Part shown: positions 1-6,797 of the stretch, one piece after another
How the letters are laid out: each line of letters begins with the position of its first letter
Numbering within the stretch: position 1 is the stretch's first letter
DNA from: Mucilaginibacter sp. UBA4741
GTDB lineage: Bacteria > Bacteroidota > Bacteroidia > Sphingobacteriales > Sphingobacteriaceae
Assembly (NCBI GenBank): GCA_002403905.1
Contig: DHIR01000227.1
Location: 498-10,654, forward strand
Direction: 5' to 3'
DNA length: 10,157 nt
Program-made: the position numbers and the translations under genes
Notes under the pieces: generated by a model
Databases searched by the model: none
Told to the model about the DNA's origin: nothing
The model's input: only the letters and a program-made list of their open reading frames with translations

Positions 1-1
1 T

Positions 2-763
2 CAGCAGGCAGCATTATTCGGGCAAATGTGTACCAAAGCAGGTATGGTAAAAAACACCTATGGTACAGGTTGCTTTATGCTGATGAACATAGGCAACAAA
101 CCAATTATATCAAAAAACAATCTGATAACAACCATCGCCTGGAAAATAGGAAATGATGTTCAATACGCTTTGGAGGGAAGTATATTTATAGCCGGCGCAG
201 TTGTGCAGTGGTTAAGAGATGAACTTAAAATTATATCAACATCTGCCGAGGTAGAGGCACTGGCTGCGAAGGTGCCGGATAGTGGTGGTGTTTATTTAGT
301 ACCTGCTTTTGCCGGTTTAGGAGCGCCGCATTGGAACCAGTATGCACGTGGTACCATCTTCGGCATAACACGCGGTACAAGCGATGCACATATAGCACGT
401 GCGGCTCTTGAGAGTATTGCATATCAGACTTTAGAGGTTTTAAAAGCAATGGAAGCTGATTCAGGTGCACAAATACAAGAGTTAAGGGTAGACGGTGGCG
501 CAACAGCAAATAACCTGCTGATGCAATTCCAGGCTGATATATTAAAGACAAGTGTAGTGCGGCCCGAAGTAACCGAAGTAACCGCTATCGGTGCAGCATA
601 TTTGGCCGGTTTAGCTATTGGTTATTGGAATAATATTGATGAGATACAACAACAATGGCAAATAAACCGCAACTTTAAACCAGACGCTTCCTTAAATACC
701 GATGAGATGATTAAAGGATGGCACAAAGCTGTTGCAGCTGTAAAAGTATGGACAGAATTATAA
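2..763 (+). CDS. glpK: Glycerol kinase, C-terminal half (5' truncated by window edge)
   Basis: Glycerol kinase phosphorylates cytoplasmic glycerol with ATP to sn-glycerol 3-phosphate. The reading frame is open from base 2 and begins QQAALFGQ, a conserved interior block of the family, so the true start lies outside the window; the ATG at 26 is internal. The visible 253 residues hold the family motifs [10 protein letters not shown] (residues 20-29), GLGAPHW (105-111), [11 protein letters not shown] (115-125) and [10 protein letters not shown] (162-171), which belong to the C-terminal FGGY domain that forms much of the ATP site. Glycerol kinases are about 500 residues, so roughly half is missing. 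The gene lies 40 bp upstream of glpF on the same strand, the usual partner. The identification is secure from the near-continuous resemblance to enterobacterial GlpK; no frameshift is visible. Confidence 0.96.
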   Translation, partial: QQAALFGQMCTKAGMVKNTYGTGCFMLMNIGNKPIISKNNLITTIAWKIGNDVQYALEGSIFIAGAVVQWLRDELKIISTSAEVEALAAKVPDSGGVYLVPAFAGLGAPHWNQYARGTIFGITRGTSDAHIARAALESIAYQTLEVLKAMEADSGAQIQELRVDGGATANNLLMQFQADILKTSVVRPEVTEVTAIGAAYLAGLAIGYWNNIDEIQQQWQINRNFKPDASLNTDEMIKGWHKAVAAVKVWTEL

Positions 764-803
764 ACCAAATTAACCTAAATAGTAAACCTAAAAAATTAAA
801 GAG

Positions 804-1535
804 ATGTCAGAATTTACCGCCGAAATTATCGGCACCATGTTCCTGATCCTGCTGGGAAACGGAGTAGTAGCCAATGTTGTGCTAACCGGTACCAAAGGCC
901 ATAATAGCGGCTGGATTGTAATTACCACAGGATGGGCCCTGGGTGTATTTGCAGGTGTAGTTATTGCTGGCCCTTATAGTGGCGCGCATTTAAACCCTGC
1001 TGTTACCATCGCGTTAGCTATAGCCGGAAAGTTTAGTTGGGCCAAGGTGCCTATGTATATATTGGCACAGTTTATCGGGGCAATGATTGGTGCGCTGTTA
1101 GTATGGTTGATGTATAGGGACCATTTTTATGCTACTAAAGATCCCGGATCAAAAGCTGCCGTATTTTGCACTTCGCCGGCTATTAAAAACGTAGTTAACA
1201 ATTTAGTAAGCGAAGTTATAGGCACGTTCGTATTGCTGTTTGTGATCTTCTACTTTACTAATGGTGAGTTGGGCGCAAGCAAAACACCAATCGGTTTAGG
1301 GTCATTAGGTGCATTGCCGGTTGCCTTATTGGTATGGGCCATCGGCTTATCTTTAGGCGGTACTACCGGCTATGCAATTAATCCAGCCCGAGATCTGGGC
1401 CCACGTATAATGCATGCAATATTACCCATACCCGAAAAGGGAAGCTCTGGCTGGGGATATGCCTGGGTGCCTGTTGCTGGCCCAATTATCGGATCGGCTG
1501 TAGCAGCCGGGTTATATTTATTCTTAAAAGCATAA
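804..1535 (+). CDS. glpF: Glycerol facilitator (aquaglyceroporin, MIP family)
   Basis: This inner-membrane channel lets glycerol diffuse into the cell, where the kinase encoded just upstream traps it. The 243-residue protein has the MIP hallmarks: two hydrophobic half-repeats with GAHLNPAVT (residues 60-68, NPA at 64-66) and GYAINPARD (189-197, NPA at 193-195). The Asp after the second NPAR is typical of glycerol-conducting members. Against E. coli GlpF the selectivity-filter positions appear as Trp44, Tyr190 and Arg196; the second is Phe in the E. coli protein, so the filter is slightly altered. The length is a little shorter than E. coli GlpF (281). The ATG at 804 starts directly with MSEFTAEIIGT, the expected first helix. 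The 40-bp gap after glpK suggests one transcript, which ends at the hairpin 29 bp beyond the stop codon. Confidence 0.95.
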   Translation: MSEFTAEIIGTMFLILLGNGVVANVVLTGTKGHNSGWIVITTGWALGVFAGVVIAGPYSGAHLNPAVTIALAIAGKFSWAKVPMYILAQFIGAMIGALLVWLMYRDHFYATKDPGSKAAVFCTSPAIKNVVNNLVSEVIGTFVLLFVIFYFTNGELGASKTPIGLGSLGALPVALLVWAIGLSLGGTTGYAINPARDLGPRIMHAILPIPEKGSSGWGYAWVPVAGPIIGSAVAAGLYLFLKA

Positions 1536-1563
1536 ATTCATTCAGTAAAATATTAGGTATAAT

Positions 1564-1599
1564 AAAAAAACCATCTGCTGTCAGGCGGATGGTTTTTTT
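1564..1599. terminator. Bidirectional intrinsic terminator between glpF and the GDSL gene
   Basis: CCATCTGC (1571-1578) pairs with GCGGATGG (1585-1592), with one G-U wobble and a 6-base loop. The stem is flanked by seven A (1564-1570) and seven T (1593-1599), which extend the pairing to 15 bp and give a U-tract in either direction. It lies 29 bp after the glpF stop codon and 33 bp beyond the stop codon of the minus-strand esterase gene, so it can end both convergent transcripts. Confidence 0.9.
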
Positions 1600-1631
1600 A
1601 TTGTCTGAATTCAATCAGAAAAAATAATATC

Positions 1632-2321
1632 TTATTGTTTTGACTTTAAAGCTTGTGCTATAGCTTGTTGGGCTAAAGGCTCCATTACTTTATAGCCTTC
1701 AAGAGTAGGGTGTACACCATCTTTCGAAAGGTTTTTTGGTAATCCTAAATTCTCGTCAACCATTGCGGTAAAATAATCAAGGTAAATAAACTTGTTTTTA
1801 GCCGCATAGTCTTTTATCATATCATTTAGCTCTTTTACTTTTGGTTTTGGATCGATGGTTGGCCTCCACGGGAAAGCAGCCGCAGGCGTAACTGATGACA
1901 GCACAACTTTGATTTTATTTGCCCTTGCCAATTCGGCCATCGATATAATATTACCCATTACATCTTCCAGTTTTGAAGGGCCGTTGTTTTCGGCAATATC
2001 ATTTATACCTGCCAGTATTACTACTACATCGGGTTTAAGATTAATCACATCCTCGCGGAAACGTACCAGCATTTGGCCTGTAGTTTGCCCGCTTATACCT
2101 CTATCATAGTAATTATTGCTCTTAAAAAAGTCGCCATCATTACCAATCCAAAAATCGGTAATCGAGTCGCCCATGTATACCACACGTTTCTCGCCTTTTT
2201 GTGGTGCCGGTGCATCAGCATTAGCTGGTTCGTATTTGTGAATGTTGGGCCAGTCTTTGTTCTGAGCCATCGCTGATGCTGCGATAATCAGCAACGAAAG
2301 TAAAATAACGTTCTTTTTCAT
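1632..2321 (-). CDS. Secreted SGNH/GDSL-family esterase
   Basis: The 229-residue protein is a GDSL hydrolase, probably removing acyl (for example acetyl) groups from a carbohydrate in the periplasm or outside the cell; the substrate is not readable from sequence. A signal peptide (residues 1-19, cut AMA/Q) is clear. All four SGNH blocks are present: YMGDSIT with nucleophile Ser53, RGISGQ with Gly78, GIND with Asn107, and the DGVHP block with Asp201 and His204. The catalytic set is therefore complete. It is the last of three minus-strand genes running towards the terminator at 1564-1599, 85 bp from the beta-barrel gene. Placed behind a secreted glycoside hydrolase, it may strip ester decorations that block glycan cleavage; this is inference. 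The related platelet-activating-factor acetylhydrolase-like annotation is equally compatible. Confidence 0.88.
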   Translation of the reverse strand: MKKNVILLSLLIIAASAMAQNKDWPNIHKYEPANADAPAPQKGEKRVVYMGDSITDFWIGNDGDFFKSNNYYDRGISGQTTGQMLVRFREDVINLKPDVVVILAGINDIAENNGPSKLEDVMGNIISMAELARANKIKVVLSSVTPAAAFPWRPTIDPKPKVKELNDMIKDYAAKNKFIYLDYFTAMVDENLGLPKNLSKDGVHPTLEGYKVMEPLAQQAIAQALKSKQ

Positions 2322-2406
2322 GCAGCCAATTTAGAAAATTATTATTGACATATGCAATGGGTTTTTGGCAACATTATTCTTACAAAGAAAAGCTTAATGA
2401 CAGAAG

Positions 2407-2985
2407 TTAGAAATTGTACCCTGCTCCAAATTTATAGCCCGCATCTACAAGGTTGTAACTATTCTTACCAGCGCAACTTATGATATTATGCTCCTGAAAA
2501 TACGGGTTGACAAATAATCTAATCTTTCCAAAATTATAGGCGATTCCAAGCCCTCCTTCAAGGCCAATTCCTGATTGTTTTGTGCCAATGGAATTACTGG
2601 TATAATTGGTTTGAAAATCAGCGGTAAATCCTACATCAGCATATAAATATCTAAAGAAGCCAAATTTTGCTATAACCGGTATGGAGATCATTTTTATTTC
2701 GCCATTAAAATGATAAGTAGTAGCACCAGAAAAAGAGCTTCCTGAAACTTTATCATTAGAATAATGTAACCCTGTTTCAACAGAAAGATAATTGTTAATG
2801 TTTCTTGAATAGTTTAAACCGTAAATTATACCGCTTCCAGTGTCATATCCCCCGTCACTCATCACACGGCCCATAAAGATGGTATTGGATGATATTCCGT
2901 ACACAAGTGATATATTATTTTTTGCTTGCGAATAAGCTTGCATAACACTTAATGCAAGTATTAAAATTGTAAGTTTAAGTTTCAT
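2407..2985 (-). CDS. Outer-membrane beta-barrel protein (PorT-like / OMP_b-brl type)
   Basis: The 192-residue protein has a signal peptide (about residues 1-19, cut AYS/Q) and then alternating hydrophobic and polar strands rich in Gly, Tyr, Phe and Asn, such as GIIYGLNYSRNINNYLSVETGLHYS in the first third. The segments SIPVIAKFGF and GLGIAYNFGKIRLFVNP follow the pattern of the small Bacteroidota outer-membrane barrels (PorT/OMP_b-brl_2 group). It ends GAGYNF, with the C-terminal Phe common in outer-membrane barrels. It is expected to sit in the outer membrane as a barrel of about 8 strands; its specific function is unknown. It lies between the glycoside hydrolase and esterase genes on the same strand. 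The fold call is good, while any transport or adhesion role would be a guess. Confidence 0.8.
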   Translation of the reverse strand: MKLKLTILILALSVMQAYSQAKNNISLVYGISSNTIFMGRVMSDGGYDTGSGIIYGLNYSRNINNYLSVETGLHYSNDKVSGSSFSGATTYHFNGEIKMISIPVIAKFGFFRYLYADVGFTADFQTNYTSNSIGTKQSGIGLEGGLGIAYNFGKIRLFVNPYFQEHNIISCAGKNSYNLVDAGYKFGAGYNF

Positions 2986-3054
2986 GAATTAAAGATTTAG
3001 GTATTGGTGTTACAAGTATAACTCATAAAGATCAAAACTTGATATTTAAACGCG

Positions 3055-3062
3055 CAAATATA
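3055..3062 (-). promoter_or_regulatory. Candidate Bacteroidota -7 element upstream of the beta-barrel gene
   Basis: On the minus strand this reads TATATTTG, an exact match to the Bacteroidota -7 consensus TAnnTTTG, about 70 bp before the beta-barrel start. The only nearby TTG that could serve as a -33 element (3072-3074) is too close, so this is a weak call. If real, the barrel and esterase genes could be transcribed apart from the glycoside hydrolase. Confidence 0.3.
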
Positions 3063-3097
3063 CAGTGGTGGCAAGTGGGTAAGCCTCTCCGAAGCTA

Positions 3098-5260
3098 TTA
3101 CCGCACAGTCAACCATGTATAATTTTCGGGTTCAATAGTTATGTTAACTTCGATTTCATAACTACGGTTAAGACTATATTTTTTGGCCGATCTATCTTTT
3201 TCTTGTACTATCGCTGTTGTAGTTAGCCCGGTATAATATAATGGAAGCATTATTTTCCTGGTGATTTTTTCTTTGGTGGGGTTAAACAACATTACCAGCC
3301 CTTTTTGTTTTAAATAGGGGCTTACATGCATAATCCCATCCCAATCCCGTCCATCTGCCCGCCTTAGGTGGATAATGTCAGCGTTAAGAATATCCCGGTA
3401 CTTTTTGTACCAATCTATTGTATTGATAACCAATTGCTTTGTTTTATCGGTATCATACAAACGCGGCCCCCGGTAACAGGCCTGTATACCGGCACCATAA
3501 TATTGCATCATTAATTGTTCATAATCTTTTAAATGCTTATCAAGTGGTTCAAGCACTGCTTCTTCACCACCGCCCTGATAACGGGTTAGCGGGACAAATC
3601 CCCATACCATTGAAGGCATTTCTTCCCAGGTACCATCAAAAATATTTTGGCGGTTCAATATCTTCTGTTGGTCACGTGGTAACGAAAAGTTAACTTCCCG
3701 ATACCCCAATCCAATTTTATTTGATCCGTCCAAAAAATACCAGTCGGGAGCGTTAACATAAATACCCCGCTCGTTACACCAACGGTACAACTCCTTTTGT
3801 AATTCGATTTGTTTCCATTGCGAATCGCCTAAACCCACATGCCCGGGATGTGAAGTTGATGCACAAAGATCGCCGGGATATGGGCCATCATTTTCGAAAA
3901 TATCAAAATCGGTATTTGCCATAAAATATTTCAGTTTATTGATGTAGGCTAAACCCCATTTGCTACCCATACACGGTGCATGGCCAAATTCGGCCGCGAC
4001 ATCCGGTTTGCCGGTTACCGGATCGATCACATCATCTTCATCACTGATCTTACGAGAACTGAATAATGAATAACTGCCAATTTTTATTCCTTTTTGATGT
4101 GCTTCATGTGCTAAATCCTTCCATTTACTAATATTTACAGCGCTTGTATCTTCCATGTTGCAATGGCTGCCAAAGCTCAGTATTAACGCTTCGTAACCAG
4201 TTGCAGCGCACTGTGCTATAGCATCTTTTACCTGACCGTCATTCTTGCTTAAAAGATGCATAAATATGGGGTTCTCGGCAGTCCATGGAGCTACAGTAGC
4301 ATACATTTTTCTAATCGCCAGCCCGCGTCTTTCTCGGTCATAAGTGTCAATTAATAACTCATGCGTACGTACAGATTTAAAAACATCAGTTGGCTTAATG
4401 CTAACACTCGTAACCTTCTCCGGATATACCTGTAACAAACAAGAGGTTTGAAAATTATAGTTTACTTGCGACCTGTAACTTGAATCAACGTTCCAGTGCG
4501 TAGTCTGGTCGCTAATGCCGTAACGCATGGCATTGTTAAATGCATAGTTTGTTTCAATATAAATACCGTGTTGTTTTTGCATTTGTAGCGGTGTGCCAAT
4601 AACTGCACTTTCCTCTTCAACAATCGCCAATATTTCATTTATGCATCTGTTTATTGTGATGGAGTGATTGCTTTTATTGCTAACCGATAACGACTTTACA
4701 ATAAGCGGGATACCATCATATAATTCATAATGAACAGCAACATTAATATCTTTTAATGAATTAGATTCAAAATTAAGTGTAAGCATTTTACCTGTTGATT
4801 TTTTATTACCACCAGCCCAGAATGTTTGTTTCCATTTTATATACGGCTGGATGTTGGTGACAGTGTAAGACTTAAACTGAAAATCATTTTCGTGTCCTTT
4901 AAAAGCGTCAACCCAATCAGGCATTAAATAGGCATGTTCCTTCTGCCCGTATAACCCGCCTATATTAATTTTTTTACCGTCAATTATTAGCTCAGCTTCA
5001 GGTTTAACATCTCTTAATAATTGTTGGTTATTGCTGAGGTTTTCATAACTCACACAAGCAACGTTGGGTTGTATGCGAAAAACCCGCTTCAGTAATCCGT
5101 TCGACAAAACAATTTCTTTCCCGTTTTTTGACTGCGTTATAGCTGCAAGGTACCCCTTGTTATTAATAAGCCAATCATTGCCTTTATTGATTGACTGGCC
5201 TTTACTAAACAAGGCGAGGAGCATCAAAATAAAAAAAGCCGGTATTTTTAGATTATTCAT
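3098..5260 (-). CDS. Secreted TIM-barrel glycoside hydrolase, alpha-galactosidase-like, specificity unassigned
   Basis: The 720-residue protein has a signal peptide (about residues 1-21, MNNLKIPAFFILMLLALFSKG) with no lipobox Cys, so it is probably soluble in the periplasm or secreted. Residues about 30-320 look like an all-beta N-terminal domain of the supersandwich type seen before clan GH-D/GH36-like barrels. Residues about 330-640 look like a TIM barrel, with strand-end motifs EALILSFGSH (357-366), DIFENDGPYPGD (453-464), YVNAPDWYFLDGSNK (501-515) and GYREVNFSLPR (519-529). The tail (about 650-720) is a small beta domain. Glu456, Asp458 and Asp506 are candidate catalytic acids, inferred only from position. 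Homologues of this type are often labelled alpha-galactosidase, but the KWD motif of classical GH36 was not found, so activity is open. It is first in a minus-strand run with the barrel and esterase genes. Confidence 0.72.
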   Translation of the reverse strand: MNNLKIPAFFILMLLALFSKGQSINKGNDWLINNKGYLAAITQSKNGKEIVLSNGLLKRVFRIQPNVACVSYENLSNNQQLLRDVKPEAELIIDGKKINIGGLYGQKEHAYLMPDWVDAFKGHENDFQFKSYTVTNIQPYIKWKQTFWAGGNKKSTGKMLTLNFESNSLKDINVAVHYELYDGIPLIVKSLSVSNKSNHSITINRCINEILAIVEEESAVIGTPLQMQKQHGIYIETNYAFNNAMRYGISDQTTHWNVDSSYRSQVNYNFQTSCLLQVYPEKVTSVSIKPTDVFKSVRTHELLIDTYDRERRGLAIRKMYATVAPWTAENPIFMHLLSKNDGQVKDAIAQCAATGYEALILSFGSHCNMEDTSAVNISKWKDLAHEAHQKGIKIGSYSLFSSRKISDEDDVIDPVTGKPDVAAEFGHAPCMGSKWGLAYINKLKYFMANTDFDIFENDGPYPGDLCASTSHPGHVGLGDSQWKQIELQKELYRWCNERGIYVNAPDWYFLDGSNKIGLGYREVNFSLPRDQQKILNRQNIFDGTWEEMPSMVWGFVPLTRYQGGGEEAVLEPLDKHLKDYEQLMMQYYGAGIQACYRGPRLYDTDKTKQLVINTIDWYKKYRDILNADIIHLRRADGRDWDGIMHVSPYLKQKGLVMLFNPTKEKITRKIMLPLYYTGLTTTAIVQEKDRSAKKYSLNRSYEIEVNITIEPENYTWLTVR

Positions 5261-5310
5261 GCGAGTTAAGGGTTATAAGACAAAGTAAATAAAAGCAGCG
5301 GCAATTTTAC

Positions 5311-5318
5311 CAAAAATA
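5311..5318 (-). promoter_or_regulatory. Candidate Bacteroidota -7 element for the glycoside hydrolase gene
   Basis: The minus strand reads TATTTTTG, matching TAnnTTTG, and would place a transcript start roughly 45 bp before the hydrolase ATG at 5260. No TTG-type -33 element is found at the expected distance, so confidence is low. Confidence 0.3.
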
Positions 5319-5354
5319 TGCAGAAGTAATCCCTTAGCGGATCTGGATTTTGCG

Positions 5355-5372
5355 TGCGTTGGCGACAACGCA
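5355..5372. promoter_or_regulatory. Perfect 7-bp hairpin with GCGA (GNRA) loop
   Basis: TGCGTTG (5355-5361) and CAACGCA (5366-5372) are exact reverse complements around a GCGA tetraloop. There is no T-tract after it on the plus strand, so it does not look like an intrinsic terminator. It lies 15 bp before the first TTGTTTCAC copy. It could be an RNA structural element or a protein site; no function is claimed. Confidence 0.5.
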
Positions 5373-5386
5373 ACATAGGCGATAAA

Positions 5387-5497
5387 CTTGTTTCACCAAT
5401 ACTGTTTTGCACTATTTGTAAAGTGCTTTTTTATAGATATTTATATTATTTTTATGTTAAGATTCACTGACTTAAAAGTTGTTTCATTTTGTTTCAC
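5387..5497 (+). repeat. Dispersed copies of the TTGTTTCAC motif
   Basis: The 10-mer CTTGTTTCAC occurs at 5387-5396, a one-mismatch TTGTTTCAT at 5479-5487 and an exact TTGTTTCAC at 5489-5497. Together with the tandem block 45 bp downstream these make a cluster of the same 9-mer within 200 bp, all in one orientation except the last copy. Such iteration is typical of operators or iterons. Confidence 0.75.
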
Positions 5498-5541
5498 TAT
5501 ATTTTGTAAAATTCTGATATTGAATTAATTAAGCCAATATC

Positions 5542-5568
5542 TTGTTTCACTTGTTTCACTTGTTTCAC
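5542..5568 (+). repeat. Three perfect tandem copies of TTGTTTCAC
   Basis: Copies sit at 5542-5550, 5551-5559 and 5560-5568 without any mismatch or spacer, giving a 9-bp period, slightly less than one helical turn. The block ends 90 bp before the start codon of the HipA-like gene, a suitable place for a regulator site. Confidence 0.9.
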
Positions 5569-5584
5569 ATTTGCGTGAAACAAG
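5559..5584. promoter_or_regulatory. Inverted repeat formed by the last tandem unit and an inverted copy
   Basis: CTTGTTTCAC (5559-5568) and GTGAAACAAG (5575-5584) are perfect 10-bp reverse complements around a 6-base spacer (ATTTGC). It may act as a dimer-binding operator or as an RNA hairpin. No T-tract follows, so a terminator is unlikely. It begins 100 bp upstream of the HipA-like start codon. Confidence 0.7.
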
Positions 5585-5597
5585 CACGTAGATAACT

Positions 5598-5645
5598 ATG
5601 GCCCGATTTGACAATTTTATGGAAGCATTTGATATAAATGAGTAG
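5598..5645 (+). CDS. Possible 15-residue leader peptide or chance ORF
   Basis: ATG at 5598 opens a short frame encoding MARFDNFMEAFDINE, ending TAG at 5643-5645, which is 13 bp before the kinase ATG. No ribosome-binding site is evident and nothing is recognised in the peptide. It may be a regulatory upstream ORF, the remnant of a longer partner gene, or chance. Confidence 0.15.
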   Translation: MARFDNFMEAFDINE

Positions 5646-5658
5646 TTTTAAAGCTTAA

Positions 5659-6435
5659 ATGGAACTTAGAACCGTAAACGTTATACGCTATGTTACCCCC
5701 TTACGCGAGGGCGGCTCATTACCCGCAATCGCAGAGGCTGATGACGAGTTTTTATATGTACTTAAGTTTCGCGGGGCAGGGCAGGGCGTAAAGGCACTTA
5801 TTGCCGAGCTGATAGGCGGAGAGCTGGCCCGTGCATTAGGCCTAAAGGTACCAGAATTGGTGTTTGCTAACCTGGATGAAGCCTTTGGCCGTACAGAGCC
5901 TGACGAAGAGATACAGGACCTGTTAAAAGCAAGCGTTGGACTAAACCTTGCGTTGCATTATCTATCGGGCGCAATAACGTTCGATTCGGTAGTGACCACC
6001 ATTGATACAAAACTGGCCTCACAAATTGTTTGGCTGGATTGCTTATTAACCAATGTTGACCGTACGCCACGAAATACCAATATGCTGATATGGCATAAAG
6101 AGTTATGGCTGATAGATCATGGTGCGGCATTGTATTTTCACCACTCCTGGGATAATTGGAAGGAGCAAGCCGTACGCCCTTTTGTACAAGTGAAGGATCA
6201 TGTTTTATTACCACAAGCTACAGAGCTGGAGTTGGTTGATGCCGAGTTTAAAGCCATAGTTAATGAAACGCTTATCCGTGACATCACTGCATTAATTCCG
6301 GACGAATGGTTGGCTGGTGATGCAATAATTGCTGGTCAACGTCGTGAAGTATATGTTCAATTTTTATTGATGCGGGTAGCCGCGTCTGATATATTTATTA
6401 AAGAAGCACAAAATGCCAGGGAAGCACGTTTTTGA
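5659..6435 (+). CDS. HipA-like kinase (HipA_2-type), without the HipA N-terminal domain
   Basis: The 258-residue protein matches the stand-alone HipA-like kinase group rather than full HipA (about 440 residues). Visible kinase signatures are YVLKFRGAGQG (residues 33-43, candidate ATP-binding Lys36), LIAELIGGELARALGL (47-62, with Glu50), the catalytic-loop-like CLLTNVDRTPRNTNML (128-143, Asp134 and Asn139) and WLIDHGAALYF (150-160, Asp153 as metal ligand). The catalytic set seems complete, so an active protein or small-molecule kinase is plausible; its target is unknown. It is cytoplasmic, with no signal peptide or membrane helix. The ATG is preceded directly by an in-frame TAA, so no longer start exists. 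It overlaps the DUF3037 gene by 23 bp, implying coupled expression. There is no HipB-like HTH gene nearby, so a classical HipBA toxin-antitoxin role is not shown. Confidence 0.82.
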   Translation: MELRTVNVIRYVTPLREGGSLPAIAEADDEFLYVLKFRGAGQGVKALIAELIGGELARALGLKVPELVFANLDEAFGRTEPDEEIQDLLKASVGLNLALHYLSGAITFDSVVTTIDTKLASQIVWLDCLLTNVDRTPRNTNMLIWHKELWLIDHGAALYFHHSWDNWKEQAVRPFVQVKDHVLLPQATELELVDAEFKAIVNETLIRDITALIPDEWLAGDAIIAGQRREVYVQFLLMRVAASDIFIKEAQNAREARF

Positions 6436-6796
6436 GTACGCCGTAGTTCGCGTTGTACCAAGGGTAGAACGTGAGGAGTTTATGAATGTTGGCGTGATAC
6501 TATACTGCAAGAAACTAAACTTCTTACAGGCGATCATTACGGTAGATGAAGACCGCCTTTGCTGTTTCACCAACCGCAAAGATGTGCTTGAAATTAAAGC
6601 AAACCTATACGCCTTTAATCAGATCTGCCAGGGCAGCAACGAAAGCGGACCGATAGGCACGCTGGATGAAGCTTCACGTTTCCGCTGGCTTACAGCAACA
6701 CGAAGCACGGTAGTACAGGCATCAAAAGTTCATCCGGGCTTATGTACTGATCCGCTGAAAACGTTGATCAGACTGCACGCGCAGTTGGTTTTATAG
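6413..6796 (+). CDS. DUF3037 family protein, partner of the HipA-like kinase
   Basis: The 127-residue protein carries the family blocks FEYAVVRVVPRVEREEFMNVGV (within residues 7-28) and RFRWLTATRSTVVQASKVHPGLC (about residues 89-111). The function of the family is unknown, though it is repeatedly found next to HipA-like kinases. No signal peptide, membrane helix or DNA-binding motif is visible. The start lies inside the kinase gene (overlap 6413-6435, different frame), so translation is probably coupled. It may be a regulator, substrate or antitoxin-like partner of the kinase; this is inference. Its stop codon is 1 bp from the stop codon of the opposing GH88 gene with no terminator between. 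The sequence also contains TGTTTCACCAA (6563-6573), shared with the upstream repeat region but probably dictated by coding. Confidence 0.8.
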   Translation: MPGKHVFEYAVVRVVPRVEREEFMNVGVILYCKKLNFLQAIITVDEDRLCCFTNRKDVLEIKANLYAFNQICQGSNESGPIGTLDEASRFRWLTATRSTVVQASKVHPGLCTDPLKTLIRLHAQLVL

Positions 6797-6797
6797 C

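Larger units (their letters stand above)
5261..5658. other. 398-bp non-coding divergent region with hairpins and repeats
   Basis: This gap separates the divergent glycoside hydrolase (-) and HipA-like kinase (+) genes. It is AT-rich and holds no convincing long gene. It contains a possible -7 element for the hydrolase (5311-5318), a GNRA-loop hairpin (5355-5372), the iterated TTGTTTCAC motif in seven full or near-full copies (5387-5584) and a 15-codon open frame (5598-5645). It is unusually long and structured for this window, where other gaps are 1-241 bp. Confidence 0.8.

Noticed and set aside
26..28. ATG at 26 as the glpK start
   Set aside because: Conserved glycerol kinase residues (QQAALFGQ) are encoded immediately upstream in the same frame and the family is about twice this length, so the gene continues beyond the window.
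3031..3043. Small hairpin ATCAA-AAC-TTGAT after the glycoside hydrolase gene
   Set aside because: A 5-bp AT-rich stem without a following T-tract is too weak to call a terminator.
5541..5584. CRISPR array or intrinsic terminator at the TTGTTTCAC cluster
   Set aside because: The units are only 9 bp with no spacers, and the inverted repeat is not followed by a T-tract.
5867..6214. A 115-codon minus-strand frame inside the HipA-like gene
   Set aside because: The plus-strand frame holds clear kinase motifs over the same bases; the antisense product shows no family features.
6563..6573. TGTTTCACCAA within the DUF3037 gene as another regulatory repeat
   Set aside because: It matches the upstream copy at 5389-5399, but it lies in a conserved coding stretch (CFTN) and is a single copy, so chance is the simpler explanation.
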